Of a DNA stretch of 64,000 nt, positions 1-11,787 are shown in pieces; positions within the stretch are counted from its first letter, which is position 1; each line of letters opens with the position of its first letter. Both the position numbers and the translations under genes were made by a program. Source of the stretch: Basidiobolus meristosporus CBS 931.73 (lineage: Eukaryota; Basidiobolomycota; Basidiobolomycetes; Basidiobolales; Basidiobolaceae); NCBI GenBank assembly GCA_002104905.1, contig MCFE01000218.1, positions 1 to 64,000 of the forward strand. Direction: 5' to 3'. The notes below the pieces were generated by a model that was not told the origin of the DNA, did not search any database, and saw only the letters and a program-made list of their open reading frames with translations.

Positions 1-233
1 ATGTCATGCTCGGATAAATCAAAAGGTGGTGTATCTAATTCGTTTTCTTCCGAGCTGTCACCTTCGTTTCCCGAGTCTAGTTCATCTTGATGGAAAGTAT
101 GAACAGTCGGGGCAATTGAAGCATCAGAAACATTTTGACCCGAGACATCCTTATACAAGTCGGAACAACCGCAATAGTAGTGTATGAATGGGTGAGCGGC
201 AAGCGTCTCCTTATTTTCTAGGCCTCTATGCAT
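1..233 (-). CDS. Partial exon of an unidentified protein, running off the left edge
   Basis: On the minus strand about 75 codons are open from roughly position 230 to the window edge. The peptide starts HRGLENKETLAAHPF, contains a Cys pair (YYCGCSDLYKD) and ends in an acidic Ser/Glu/Asp-rich tail. An ATG lies at 233, but a splice acceptor (GCATAG, exon from 225) preceded by a TTAAC branch-like motif at about 240 makes an internal exon equally possible. The acidic tail and the CpG-containing codons look coding. I do not recognise the family; a transposon-derived protein is possible. The 3' end is outside the window. Confidence 0.35.
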   Translation of the reverse strand, partial: MHRGLENKETLAAHPFIHYYCGCSDLYKDVSGQNVSDASIAPTVHTFHQDELDSGNEGDSSEENELDTPPFDLSEHD

Positions 234-1796
234 TTAATGTTAAATATAGAACTTAAAAGAAACCAAGAACCACGGTTCTAATTTATTTTGTTTCAGTCTC
301 GGTGTTCATCCATTGACGACCATGAATAGCCTATGAAGTCAGCATTTTTTCGACAATCAAGTTGTACATACAATTAATCAAGTTTGGTTATTTTGACCTG
401 AGATAACGATTGGCCAACTTCTTATACGATCAGTTATTTTGTTTGGCCCTTGTTGCCGTCTCAGTTGTGCCACGAAGCAGTATATTATATTTTCCCAATG
501 GGGCGATGTCCGACTTGGCATGAAAATGATGTTGTTTAGCAGAGGTAAAAGGCATGAATACACACGGCTTTTCATTATAGCACGAGCGAGAAAAGCCATA
601 CACAGAAGCATAAGTAACCTTATATTTTAAACAACGTAAATAACTGGGAAATGGAGTTGCAAATGGTATATCAGTACGCTACATTTGCATGGTCCCCAGG
701 AATGGGCAGAGTACATTGTTAGTGGATTTGTTGAAGGGATGGTACTCCAAAGCTTCTTCGAGCCTTCTTCATAAAGAAACTGGCAATATCTCAAATACAA
801 CATAAAATATCTCGGCACCATTTTGGCAACGATGTCACCTCTAGTAAAGCACAGTCACTACTATATATCACACAAGAAAACATAATCCTAACTTGAACTG
901 GTCAGGGCAACGGCAGCGAGCAACAGAGGCCAAAGTCGCATACAAAACGTGTCAAAGAACTCGTGTTATTTGCTGGTAACGCACAGACCAACCCTCACAA
1001 AGGGATAGTCCACCACTACGTGAGGAAGCAGAATACAACGATCTGTGAGAGTTGTGATTTGAGCGAGAGGGGAAGTTTCGTAGTGGATACAGAACTCCAA
1101 AGCAAAACCAAACCAAAGTGGGGTTCATTCACATCACACTCATACGTGGCTCTACCATTCTAAGGCTTCCCAATTAATCAAGATTGGCTATGAAACTATC
1201 TGGAATTACGCATTCCCTCCACATTAGAGCAATGAAGTAACTTATCTTTCATCCACCCAATTCGATGTATTAATGCTAGCAAATCCATCAATTGTTTATG
1301 TCATCAACCCACGGCTAATGAAACATCAATCATCACGAAATGTTGGTGAATCGCAAGCCAACCATCTCGCGTCGCCAGAACATTGTTTCATGCTCATGCC
1401 CAACAACAACGTAACATCGCGAGGGATCCACCGATAATGCAAAGTCACTCGCTCAAAATCCCTATTTTGAGGGCCCCACACCCGATATACTCCGGAAATT
1501 AGCGAGATCGCAAGAATTCGGGAAAATGTGCTTGGTACTTATCTACAGATGACAATAAGATGCAGTATCAAATGAGTAAGATATGTCAACGGATCCGAAC
1601 GTAAGGGATTTCATCCAATCATTGGGCGCTAGTGATATTGGAATTTGAATTTGTTATCTGGGTGAATGCTAATGTTTGCATTTGCGTTAGCTGCTCAATC
1701 TGATTTATGCCGGATATACCGCACCAACCTAATAGAATTCCAGCTACTAAAAAAAATCAGCAGAATTTCGCGGCCTGTCACATTAACCTAGCTACC
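234..1796. other. Intergenic stretch, no supported gene
   Basis: Only short ORFs without domain-like content occur here. The stretch separates the left-edge exon from the PP2A gene and presumably holds the latter's distal promoter. No repeat or RNA gene was recognised. Confidence 0.5.
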
Positions 1797-1881
1797 TAGT
1801 TCGTTCCTCACTTCAACCTGTAGCTTTTCCTCGTCACTCTATTTTATCCTTTTCTTTTTATACTCACTATTTTCAATCAAT
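1797..1881 (+). promoter_or_regulatory. Pyrimidine-rich core promoter/leader of the PP2A-B gene
   Basis: The 85 bases before the ATG are strongly C/T-biased (TTCCTC, CTTTTCCTCGTC, TCCTTTTCTTTTT), and the ATG follows ATCAAT. CT-rich stretches next to start codons are common in filamentous-fungal housekeeping promoters and often mark the transcription start. No convincing TATA box is visible. Confidence 0.45.
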
Positions 1882-3837
1882 ATGGCCGAAGTCGATGGAG
1901 GATGGAAATTTGCCCAGTGCTTTGGTGACAAGGGCGATGTCGAAGACATCTCTGAAGGTATGCCTGGATTCCTCAACACGTTTACTTTATTTCGTAGCGA
2001 CTTGCATCCTGTTCAGTGGCTTTAGAAGCCTCTTGATGTGAATTCAAGAAGACGGCCCAGACCCCCTTTACTTATCTCACATACAACATCCGATTTTCCC
2101 ACGTGAAAATGCGTCTTAACAATGCATATCTTATTTCTAGTTGATATAATCTCTACTGTCGAATTTGACCATACCGGTGATTATCTTGCTACTGGTGACA
2201 GGGGCGGCAGAGTGGTGCTCTTTGAGAGAAACGATGGAGTATGTTGCTTATTATACAACACTTACCATTTCCCATATTCCTGAACTTTCTGCCTTCTGTT
2301 TAGAAAAAAGGATGTGAATACAAATTCCATACCGAATTCCAATCGCACGAGCCTGAATTCGACTATCTAAAGAGTCTAGAGATTGAAGAGAGAATAAACA
2401 AGATCAGGTGGTGCAAACGCCAAAATTCTGCACACTTTTTGCTCTCCACCAATGGTACGTACCTAGCCATGCAACGATCCGTCACTGCTTGGCTTTCATG
2501 GTTGGTAACTCTTTTAATACGCACAGACAAAACGATCAAATTGTGGAAGGTTTTCGAGAAGTCGTTGAAAGTTGTTTCCGAAAAAAATTTGACCGATGGC
2601 ATGCCTCCACCACTTATAAACAGAAACTCCCTAAAGCTCCCCAAGCTCACCCACCACGACACTATTGTTGCCGCGGTCCCCAGAAAGGTATATGCGAATG
2701 CCCATGCCTACCACATCAACTCGATATCCATCAATTCCGACGGAGAAACATACCTATCGGGCGATGACTTGAGAATCAACTTATGGAATTTGAATATTAG
2801 TGACCAAAGCTTCAGTATCCTTTCCCGATGGTTGTTTTGCTCGGAAGTGAAAATTTTCAGCCGTGTGAGCATCCTTAACTTCTTCTTTACTAGATATCGT
2901 GGACATCAAACCGGCCAACATGGAAGAACTGACTGAAGTGATCACTGCTTCGGAATTCCACCCTTCACACTGTAATGTCTTCATGTACAGTAGTAGCAAA
3001 GGAACCATCAAGCTTTGTGATATGAGAGAGGCAGCCCTTTGTGATCGCTATGCTAAGAGTAAGTTGATTTAGTTGACTTTTCAACCTCCCGTCATCACCT
3101 CTGACGGCTGTGTGCTCCCTTGACCTTAGTGTTCGAGGAGGAGGAGGACCCCAGCAGTAGATCCTTCTTTTCGGAAATCATCTCGTCCATCTCCGACGTG
3201 AAGTTTAGCAACGATGGTCGTTATATTCTGTCTCGTGACTACCTGACCCTCAAGATTTGGGATATCAACATGGACAGTAAGCCAGTGGAGACCATCAATG
3301 TCCACGACTATCTACGTAGCAAACTGTGCGATCTGTACGAGAATGATTGTATCTTCGATAAGTTTGAGTGCAATATCAGCGGGGACGGAAAGTATCCTTT
3401 TTCAGTCTGCATTTATTGTTATGCCCGATTCTGTCGCCACGCAACGCGTTCCATATAATCCTTGACTTGGCTGATTAGCTCAATTCTGACCGGTTCTTAC
3501 AGTAACTACTTCCACATCTTCGACGCAAACAACAAAAGCGAGGTTACTTTGCAGGCTGACAAGAGTGCTTTCAAGGCCAAGCGAGTTGGCTCTACCAAGA
3601 ACAAGCCGAACCTCAACCGTGGGGCTAAGAATGGTAGAAAGGAAGACATCAATCCAGATACCATGGATTTCAACAAGAAAATCCTTCATACCTCATGGCA
3701 TCCAAGAGAAAATACAATTGCTGTTGCGGCAACCAATAACCTTTTCATCTTTTCGTAAGTTCACGAGTTTTTCCTGACGGACCACATCTTCGAACACCCA
3801 TTAATATGCGGCGAATTTCTTTAGGCAAGCTCATTGA
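1882..3837 (+). CDS. CDC55: Protein phosphatase 2A regulatory subunit B (B55/PR55 family)
   Basis: This is the WD40 targeting subunit of the PP2A heterotrimer, controlling mitotic exit, septation and morphogenesis. Exons: 1882-1957, 2141-2238, 2304-2454, 2527-2814, 2894-3058, 3130-3391, 3479-3754, 3825-3837; every junction keeps frame and gives 442 aa, the usual size. Visible family motifs include [16 protein letters not shown] at the N terminus, [16 protein letters not shown] (about residues 30-45), [12 protein letters not shown] (about 109), [42 protein letters not shown] and [12 protein letters not shown] near the end. Together they form the seven-bladed propeller. Intron acceptors are preceded by CTTAAC/CTGAC-type branch sites. 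The last intron (3755-3824, perfect GTAAGT donor) leaves a four-codon terminal exon; without splicing the frame stops at 3758. It is convergent with the ankyrin-DIL gene. Confidence 0.96.
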
Positions 3838-4397
3838 TCATAGTGCTTTCATTGCTGCTTAAACATCCGATTCTAGGTCTTTATTTAATCCATCTTGCAC
3901 CCCCCTCGCCCCACGTATGTTCTTGTTGATACTTCATAGAACAGAAAGTTGACTTGTTTCCTTTTCCACCTCTTCTTCTACATGCAAAATCTGTAAATGT
4001 TTGAAAGTTTATACGTTCTTGACCCAAGCCATTTGTTGGCACGCCGGTGTAATAAACATTGGTTACATATTGAGGTGCATGCAGCGTGCTGGGGAATAGA
4101 TTTCAGCAATTTGTTCAGTTGTTGGCCCTGCCACCCCCTGGCTGGAGGAGTGGGGATCAAGTCTGCCTTGCTATACTGATCTCTACACAGCGCGCGGATC
4201 TCTAGGGCGAATATGGGTTTTATTGAGGTTCATGGCAGACAACATCACGTATCATATGCTTGGTGTATGTCGAATGCCCTTTTCATTAAATCAACCAGGT
4301 CAAAATTTGGCTTTCAGCAAGAACATGGCGTGTGCGTCAAAGCCGAACAATATTACATGTACAGGAGCTTGGAAAAGCCGGCCACACTTGGTGTTGG
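3838..4397. other. Convergent 3' intergenic region
   Basis: This is about 560 bp between the ends of the PP2A-B gene and the minus-strand ankyrin-DIL gene. It must contain both 3' UTRs. Small ORFs on both strands lack recognisable content. Confidence 0.5.
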
Positions 4398-7147
4398 TCA
4401 ACAAGGAGTTTCAAGCAGATTGTCCAACTCCATGATGAATTCTTCCGGCAACTGGGGCACGTACTCCCTGGAACTTCTCCCAAAGCCTGTCAGCATCTCG
4501 GAAGTGGTAGGGATGGCAAAGGGTAACATATGGTCCGGGTTTTTCCATATATCGAGTTCTGGCTCAGTTTCGTACGGTGCTCTTTCATGGTTCAGAATGT
4601 CTGCCTTGAGCTCCACCACGTTGGCCATGTGCTCCCCGTTCACTTTCATCGAGGAGAGGGTCTCTGCGTGCCGGTTCACCGTATCCTGCACCACCTTGTC
4701 CAGGTACTGAAGGATCTCTTCCTGGATCTGATTCTCATCCACCTCATACCGGTAATGCTGCGCCAGATGCTTCATTTGGGTGGAGGTCAACTGATCGAGC
4801 TCCTTGGCCGTCTCCACCAGCGAGCCCAAATCCGGCAAACTTGAAACGCATTGAAGGTACTGTAAGGCCTGGATCACTGCTCGGAAGTGGAAGAGCAGCA
4901 CCGAGGGTAGCCGGTTCGAGTGGATCCAATCTTCGATGACCGATAGGTTCATTCGAATCTGCATGGCCTTGGTTCGGTTACAGTATTCCTTGTTGCCGAG
5001 GATGCGGTTGAATATCTCTGCTGAGAGGAAGTAGAAGAGTTGGTTTAGGATGTAGTGGATGGTTGCCGGATGCACCTCGTAGGACTGCAGGACTATCAAC
5101 GTGGAGGACAAGATACAGTTGACCGTTTTGGGGGACACCGGCTTCTGATTCAGCTGAGGTCGATATGTGTGGTTTGCTTTCGAGTGGCTTGACGGGCTCT
5201 TTCGGGTCAGTGAGCTGAAAAAGCCCATCCGCTCTTTGATGAACTGCACCTGGTCAATCCCGGGGAGCGTTAGATAGTTCATCATGGCATCATCGATCAC
5301 CTCCAGCAATCGTTTCTCAGCATTGGCAACGAAGTGCTGGTATATCTCGTGAATGATCTCGGACAACTCGAATTGCTGTTGGACCGTAGACGCCACGAGC
5401 TCTGAATCCCTCTTGAAGTAGTATAGCAAGAGGTTGCAGTTGGCTAGCCAGAAGCCCAGCAGAGACATATCATCCTTATTCACCTATATGGATCAGCTTT
5501 AGCGGGGTTAGTCTATCGTGCAGAATGCTACATCAAGGCTACCTGAATGATGGCAGCGATCCTTGACATGGCTTTGGTCATCAGCTCCGAAAGCATATCC
5601 AAGCCGGCTAGATAGTGGGAGTATCTTGCCGCCAGGAAGATCCAGCTGGCCGGGATGAACTTGCGTGTTTTTGAGTAGTGCGGCTTCATGTGGGAGATGA
5701 CGCTCTCCAAAATCGAGTCCAGATTCTTCTCCGAGAAGACGAACATCTGGTCTAGCTGGAGGGAGTTCCAGTCAAACTCCATCTCTTCGCCCTCCTAGTT
5801 CAAAAGTACGATCTTAGCGCCAGCCATGCCGCGACCAATACATCTACCCTCTTCTTACCTCGACGTCTTTGGGTTGGAATTCTGCCAGGTCTATCTCATT
5901 TCCATTGACATTGTCCATAGCCATCTTGTACAAAATATCACTCTCCGCCAGCGCACTCTCCAGATCGTTGATCGATGGCGCGTAATATCTGTTCTCGCGA
6001 GCCTCCTCGTTCTCGGAGCCCCCCTGACTGTCCGCAAGGAGTTCCATAATCTTTTGCGAGTGTGATGGATCAATAGTTTTATCGCGGTTAAGGAAGTCCA
6101 ACACTGTCCTACCTTTGGAGGACTTACAGTCGGTAGAAGCGCCATGCTCAACCAGTAGCTCTACAATAGTGCTATGGTGGTTGCTGGAGGCCCACATCAG
6201 CGCCGACCAACCGGCTAATATACGAGCAAAGTAAGTTTAGAGGCAATAATGGTCAGGTACAGGCTCAGAAATCCCTTACAGTTGTCCTGAATGTTCGGCT
6301 CTGCGCCGGATTCCAGTAGCTCGAGCACTGTTCGGTCGTAGCCGAAGCAAGCAGCATGGATCAGTGGCGTGGTGCCGTCCTCATCCCTTTTATTCAGATG
6401 CAAGTGGGCTCTGGCTGCTCTCAGTATCTTGACTGCAGTGTCTTGATCCCCGTTCAGCACTGATCTTTCGAAGACTCGTTGGATCTTTTCGGTGTTTTCC
6501 GGACCGTCTACCATTAGTATGTCGTCGATGCTCTCGAACTGCTCAACACACAGGTCTCGATTGGAGGGGATCTTGGTGGGCGGGGGGAGGGGTGTCTGCT
6601 TCGGCATGGTCTCCTTGGGCCGAGCAGGAGCGACTAACGGGCTCTTGGGGCCATTTCTGTACAACGGAGAGCTTGGTAAGCTCAAGCACTTACTGAATAC
6701 TTCCTTGTTGGGGGACAGCAGACTCTCTATCCGCATGTCAACGCTCGGTGTGAGCAAATGGAATTTGCTGGGTGGAGCTTGGTGGGTGGAGCTGAGCTCC
6801 ACGTTCCACGAAGCAAGATCCGAGCCAAGTTCCTCCAGGTTGAGCCTGGGTGGGACTCGAGAGCATGGCCTTGGCTTCGAGTCTCTTTCCTCGACTATCA
6901 ACTCCCGTATGCCCATGTTCGCTAGATGGATTGGTGGGATCCTGGATTCGACAAAGATGAGTGGGTGTGGCCGCGTGGTTGGACTTGGTGGCGGTAGGTA
7001 GGATGTCCAGTGTTCAAGCTTGGATTCGATAGGCTTCGATTCAGAAGGGAAACACGCTGTAGCGAGGGTGGGGAATATATAGAGCCAGCCGGCCGGCCTT
7101 TCAAAGGGCAGTAACAGGGCGAGACAGATCATCTGAATTTGTTTCAT
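4398..7147 (-). CDS. Ankyrin-repeat and dilute (DIL) domain protein
   Basis: Four exons (7147-6280, 6214-5859, 5794-5543, 5483-4398) join in frame to 853 aa. Residues about 250-340 hold at least two to three ankyrin repeats (DEDGTTPLIHAACFG, DNSGWSALMWASSN, SSKGRTVLDFL). A linker containing FDWNSLQLDQMFVFSEKNLD follows. The C-terminal half (about 490-800) is a DIL domain, the fold of class-V myosin cargo-binding tails, here without a motor (LLGFWLANCNLLLYY, MQIRMNLSVIEDWI). Motor-less ankyrin-DIL proteins are conserved in fungi; their role is not well defined and is thought to involve membrane or cytoskeletal trafficking. The first 300 residues are Pro/Ser-rich. The first ATG gives a hydrophobic N terminus; an internal ATG at 6916 (MGIRELIVEE) is an alternative start. 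Introns are 59-65 nt. Confidence 0.92.
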
Positions 7148-7677
7148 AGCTCCTACGTGTTATGGAGGGCATCCCATCGCTAGGTTCTCGGATGCGAACC
7201 AGGGTTGGGAGAGGCGCCGTTGCCATGAAATCTCCGCACCTGACGATCAAAACCAGGCCGTTTCCAATCCTGATCCGGCGTTTCGTCCGCAGGATCCCAC
7301 AGCCGTTTGCCATCCAACGTGAAACTATATGTCAATAGGCAGACTTCAGCCACCTTCGAACCTGTACACTGTGACACAGGGTCTACCTGGGATCTGGTTG
7401 GACAGGCTAGGCTCTGCGGCCACGTGACTGGGCAACAGATCTGCCAGCCCCTTCAAGCACACTTGTAACTCGCACATTCAGACGTATGGTTTATTGAATT
7501 GTGTACAGTTCAGCAATCCCAGTGCTCCGCGGCCAGAGGGATATCAGCCGCGGGGAGGGGTTGCCGTCGATTGGGTTGGGCCACGGGAGGCTCGGCGCCG
7601 TGATGGGTCAGGAAAAACAAGCAAGAAAACTCCCCAGCACCATACAAGCGCCGGCGGCACAGCGGCCTACCAGGCCA
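7148..7677. other. Intergenic region between tandem minus-strand genes
   Basis: This holds the promoter of the ankyrin-DIL gene and the 3' UTR of the Sds3-like gene. Plus-strand ORFs here and into 8090 are antisense shadows of the Sds3-like exons. Confidence 0.5.
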
Positions 7678-9197
7678 TCAGAACGAGCCCAGTCCACTCA
7701 GAATCGCCAGATCGTGATCGATTTCCGATTGCTCCAGGCTGGCCAACACCTAGATCATGGGATTCAAGGGTTAGATCAGTTGGTGGCAGTCATGAGGGCC
7801 ACGCCGACCAGCGGGCGTGCGTATGCCTACCATGGACTTGGCTAAGTTTCTCGTCGTCAGGTTTGTCCCCTTCAGGCGCGGCCTCCTCGAGAGAATTGGG
7901 CGTTCGTGAGGATCCAGGTGTAATACATCGTCTGGTAGGGTCCATTCGTGAAGCAGTTTTATCTTTTTGCTCCCGATCCCCTCGGCAATGCTGTTCTTCA
8001 GCTCCTTCTGCTTCTCCTGGTGGCTATGGGTTAGTGCGGCGGCGGGATCCAACAATCGATCTGCTCCTATTACCTGATGGTCGCAGCTAATCTGATACTC
8101 CATGGCGGTGCACATGTTCGTGATGGTTAGCATCTGCATGTTCTTCAGATAATCTGCCACAGCCACACGCTGTCGTTTCTTCAGCTCTATCGGCTGTAGC
8201 AACAGAGTCAGTGATGGATGGGTGTCTGTGGATCAGGCAGGTGAGTATGCGTTCGTTGTTTAATGGACAAGCCGACTTCATACCATCCCTGATGTAGGCG
8301 ATTTCCTTGTTCAGTTCGGCGACCTTTTCGCGATAAAGCCTGGGAGAGGTTAGCCTGTTCTAAATCATCGCGACACGAATGGCGCGAATACCTTTGCCGT
8401 AGTTTGGCGAAATCCAGCTCGATCTCGCGTAGTATTTTGATCGCGGTACATCGTTTCTCTCTGACCGGATCCTCTATGGAAGAAACAGGCTTTAGCTCCA
8501 CCTCCCGTCGTTCTCAGGCGGTGTGTGGCACTGAAAGTAACTTACGCATTTCCTCGTCTTGTGTTGCTATGGATGCTGTATCATCATCTTGGTCTCTATC
8601 ACTGGCTTTGGGTGAGCCAACTGGAGTGACGAAGTCAGGTGACAGGTAGCGGTCGGAATGTGTAGGTGAAGGTAAACGTGACGAGGCCGGTGACAAAGTA
8701 GGAGAAGGAGGGAGACTATCTAGCGGCTCCTCTTCGTCAGAGGTGTTCAACCTCTCTTGCTGATTAGGTGTAGTAAGAGTGTTAGAATTAGATGTAGCGG
8801 GATCAGCCAAGCTGTCGCTCTCGCTTTCAAGCGGGCTTCTATCTCGAGTGCATATGATGGTAGGAAGTTCAATCCTGCTAGGAGGGGGGCTTGTATCCTT
8901 GGCTGGTAGCTCTACGCGGGGTCTCTCTGGTTCAACATCATGACCAAGGTTGTTTGTTGGGGAAGCGATATTTTCTTCCGAGGTAGCCTCAGGGAAGCAA
9001 GGCTGACAAGGAGCATCTGGAGGAGTAGGGATTTTCGCATCCGTGCTCCTATCAGCCGCGTCCTGGGGAATAGTCGTGCTTGTGGGCGCTTCCACAGGAG
9101 CCGCGGGTTTAACTGCACCTTCTAATCTCTCTTCGCTGGTCGGGCTCGCTTTGTCGTTCTTAGTGATGTCCTTGGTTTTCGTGTCGTTCTCAGTCAT
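7678..9197 (-). CDS. SDS3: Sds3-like subunit of the Sin3/Rpd3 histone deacetylase complex
   Basis: Six exons (9197-8546, 8473-8392, 8339-8284, 8225-8074, 8016-7831, 7749-7678) join in frame to 399 aa. Family core motifs span exon joins: REKRCTAIKILREIELDFAKLR, then QRLYREKVAELNKEIAYIRD, then THPSLTLLLQPIELKKRQR. This is the coiled-coil Sds3-like signature (an E-F-x-L-R-x-x-L-Y block, then the T-H-P motif). The first ~215 residues are a low-complexity acidic Ser/Thr/Pro region. The family bridges Sin3 and the Rpd3/HDAC catalytic subunit in nuclear repression complexes. The C-terminal exon was placed by a GTAGGC donor and a TCTAACCC branch before TCTAG, giving an end of LAILSGLGSF. The exact last exon is the least certain part. 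All introns are 54-81 nt. Confidence 0.85.
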
Positions 9198-9689
9198 GAT
9201 GAACTCACTCGAAAAGGAAGGGAAACGTAGGATTCTTGTGGCAAGTTAGATAGAGTCCACTAGAAGATAACACGATGGGGCATGAAAATTCCGGTAGTGA
9301 GGTAGGGGGTGTGCTTTTCGAGAAGAGAGCTCAGTGGGGATAGATTAAAAAACCCGACCTGACAAACAGGAAATCGTGTTGTGCCCAAAAAATGGCCTGA
9401 ATTGGTGCGAACACCAGATCACTCACTCTCCCATTCATTCTACCAATACTCCATCATGACGCTGATCTCCACGATAATTTGTTACGCGAGTGCGTGCTTA
9501 CTTCATTGGACTGCTCTTTTCCAATTGGTTCCGTCGTCTCACCCACACCAAATTCCTCTTCATAGAGTAAATGATCGTTTATTTCACGTGAGCCCATGGT
9601 CAGAACGAGTGATTGGGGTTGAAACTGGAGCTCTACCAGCCCTCAAACATGTCATCGAGAGGAAGAGCGCCGTTGAGAATCGGCCAACA
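9198..9689. other. Intergenic region, promoter of the Sds3-like gene
   Basis: About 490 bp holding the Sds3-like promoter and the S1P-lyase 3' UTR. No gene or repeat is supported. Confidence 0.5.
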
Positions 9690-11725
9690 TTAGGCTTTGT
9701 AAAGGCAGTCCAGATATCCTTTGACCACATCGTCCAAGATGGATTTGTCTGGGATGGTGGCCGCGGAGCCGTACAACGCGGCCGAGCGGCCCAAATCCTG
9801 TGATGGGCTCAATTTCGCCTCTGCCACCGAGTCGGCCAAATCTTTCAAGAACTGCTCTGCGGTGGGCACGGTGGAAAGGGTGCAGGCGATATGGACGGCG
9901 GGGGGATTCTGGAGCGCATTGAGGCTCCAGCCACGAGTGGACATGGCGTCGTTGATGGTGTAGACGTTCAGGCTGTGGGACCCAAACGCGACCACCGACA
10001 CCAATGGATCCCCGTACACAAAGAGTTCCTCCATCCCGAGAATCCTAGGGAGCTCAGGTCAATGCTGCGGCGCCGAACATTGCTTGTGCGCAGATGCCTT
10101 ACCCATTTTTTATCTTCCGTGCCGCCTGAACAATTCGTTTGGTGGAATCCACGTACCCGGACAAGCCCATCTTCGTCATGGCCGCCCAGCAGCCGGCAAC
10201 CAAGGATCCAGGCCTAGTAACCAATTTAGTCATCCCACTACACTTCAGCCATTCATAGCCTCAATACCTAGACCCGGGGATGGTGGGCGAAGCGTAGATG
10301 CCGCCAGTCCACGACTGTGCGACGAAATACTGGAATTGGCGGATCTTCTTGGAGGAATACATGATCACCGAGGATCCCTTGGGGGCGAACCCGTACTGGA
10401 GGAGAATCACCTCGTCAAAAACGGCCCTCTGCAAACCCTCACGCCACACAGGAGCTTACCTTGTGCGTGTCGCAGGAAATCGAGGTGACCCCATCAACTC
10501 TAAAGTCGAATCTGGGAATCTCGAACCCAGCCTTTTCCATGAAAGGCAGTAGAAATCCACCGAGACAGCAGTCAACGTGTAGTGGTATGTTGTGCCTGGC
10601 CGCGATCTTAGCCAGCCCAGGAACGTCGTCGATAATTCCATGCGGAAAGCCGATGGCGGAGCCAACGATCTGCACAGTGGGTGATTACCAGGTCAGAGGT
10701 GAGCTGAAGAAGACATTGACTCTACCATGATCGTGTTCCAATTGATGGCTCTTTTGACAGCCTTGAGGTCTGCTCTCCAAGTGGACTTGTCAACGGGGAT
10801 ATGGACGAGCCTGATGCCGAAGTAGTCGGCCGCCTTATCAAATGCCGCATGCCCGGTGACTGGAACGATCCTACAGTTTACGTAGCCAATTAGCGACTTG
10901 GGGATCCGAGGGTTTGGAGGAAGGCTTACATCTCGGGCTCGGTGATTCCTTTGAGCTCTCTGCCCATCTCGCGGTACGCCCTACACGCCATCAGAATACT
11001 CTCCGTGCCGCCAGAGGTCATGGCGCCGGCGGCGTCGCTGGGGGCATTGTACATATCCAGCACCATGGAGATGATCTCCGCCTCCATTTGTCTTACTCCC
11101 GGGAAGATGTCCGCGTGAAGAGGGTTGGACTGGGAGAACATGGTTGCTGCCTCGGAGGAGAGTTGGTTAATTTTCTCCTCCGAATGATAGATAGTCCCGG
11201 AGATCTGGCCTGCGGTCCAGTCGACGGTCCCCATCTTCTTGTACCTACGGGTTCAGTCGAGGTGAGCGGCAGAAGGGGATGTGAGCCCGATATGAATGGA
11301 ACTTACCTGTGAAGCTCACTACGCAAGGCCTCTTCGTCCAAACCAAACTCCGGCAGTGTCAGGTACTTCTTTTGCCCGGGGTCGTCAGATACGATCTTCT
11401 TTTCCATGTCTTTCAAGGTTTTGTTCACCTCTGACTGGATCCGTTTCTGAACGCTGGGGAGCATGCGAACGAGTCGGAAGATGGTCTAGGTCAGAGGGTG
11501 TCAAACGATCAACCTTACACATAAGCTGGGAAGACTAAGTACCTGTCTGGTTTTCTCTGAGAGCTCTTGGAAGATTCCAGTGGGTCCTCTAAGCAACAGG
11601 ATGCGGCCTAGTTTAGCGGCCGTAGAAAGGGCGAAGTAAACGACCAGGATATTCTTCCACATGTTGGCGCGTGGGGAAGTCCCATACGCGGCCAAGGCGA
11701 GGCGAACTTGCTCGGTGTTCAACAT
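9690..11725 (-). CDS. DPL1: Sphingosine-1-phosphate lyase (PLP-dependent, ER membrane)
   Basis: The enzyme cleaves phosphorylated sphingoid bases to a fatty aldehyde and phosphoethanolamine, the exit step of sphingolipid catabolism. Eight exons (11725-11543, 11485-11307, 11244-10930, 10870-10726, 10669-10460, 10395-10268, 10213-10103, 10044-9690) join in frame to 541 aa, the normal length. A single N-terminal membrane segment lies at about residues 20-42 ([20 protein letters not shown]). Group-II decarboxylase-fold motifs follow: [47 protein letters not shown], and [13 protein letters not shown] with the PLP-contacting Asp. The Schiff-base lysine is K344 in SCDTHKYGFAPKG, split exactly at the intron. 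The ATG has a CCACC context. It is third in a tandem minus-strand run. Confidence 0.97.
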
Positions 11726-11750
11726 GGTGGCTTGAAGGGAAGGGGTTCGG

Positions 11751-11787
11751 GTGTGGATGTGGATGTGGGTGTGGGTGTGGGTGTGTG
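11751..11787. repeat. CCCACA/CATCCA microsatellite in the S1P-lyase leader
   Basis: About six hexamer units (GTGTGG/GATGTG on the plus strand) lie 26-62 bp before the S1P-lyase ATG, so the 5' leader or core promoter reads as a pure C/A tract. It is short and probably variable between strains. Confidence 0.75.

Noticed and set aside
4213-4844. Overlapping plus-strand ORFs of 165 and 104 codons
   Set aside because: Antisense to the DIL domain exon, which has clear family motifs on the minus strand.
6492-7001. 169-codon plus-strand ORF
   Set aside because: Antisense to the Pro/Ser-rich first exon of the ankyrin-DIL gene; no independent support.
7494-8090. 198-codon plus-strand ORF
   Set aside because: It lies antisense to three exons and introns of the Sds3-like gene, has biased Arg/Ser/Pro content and no domain; it is a shadow of GC-rich codons.
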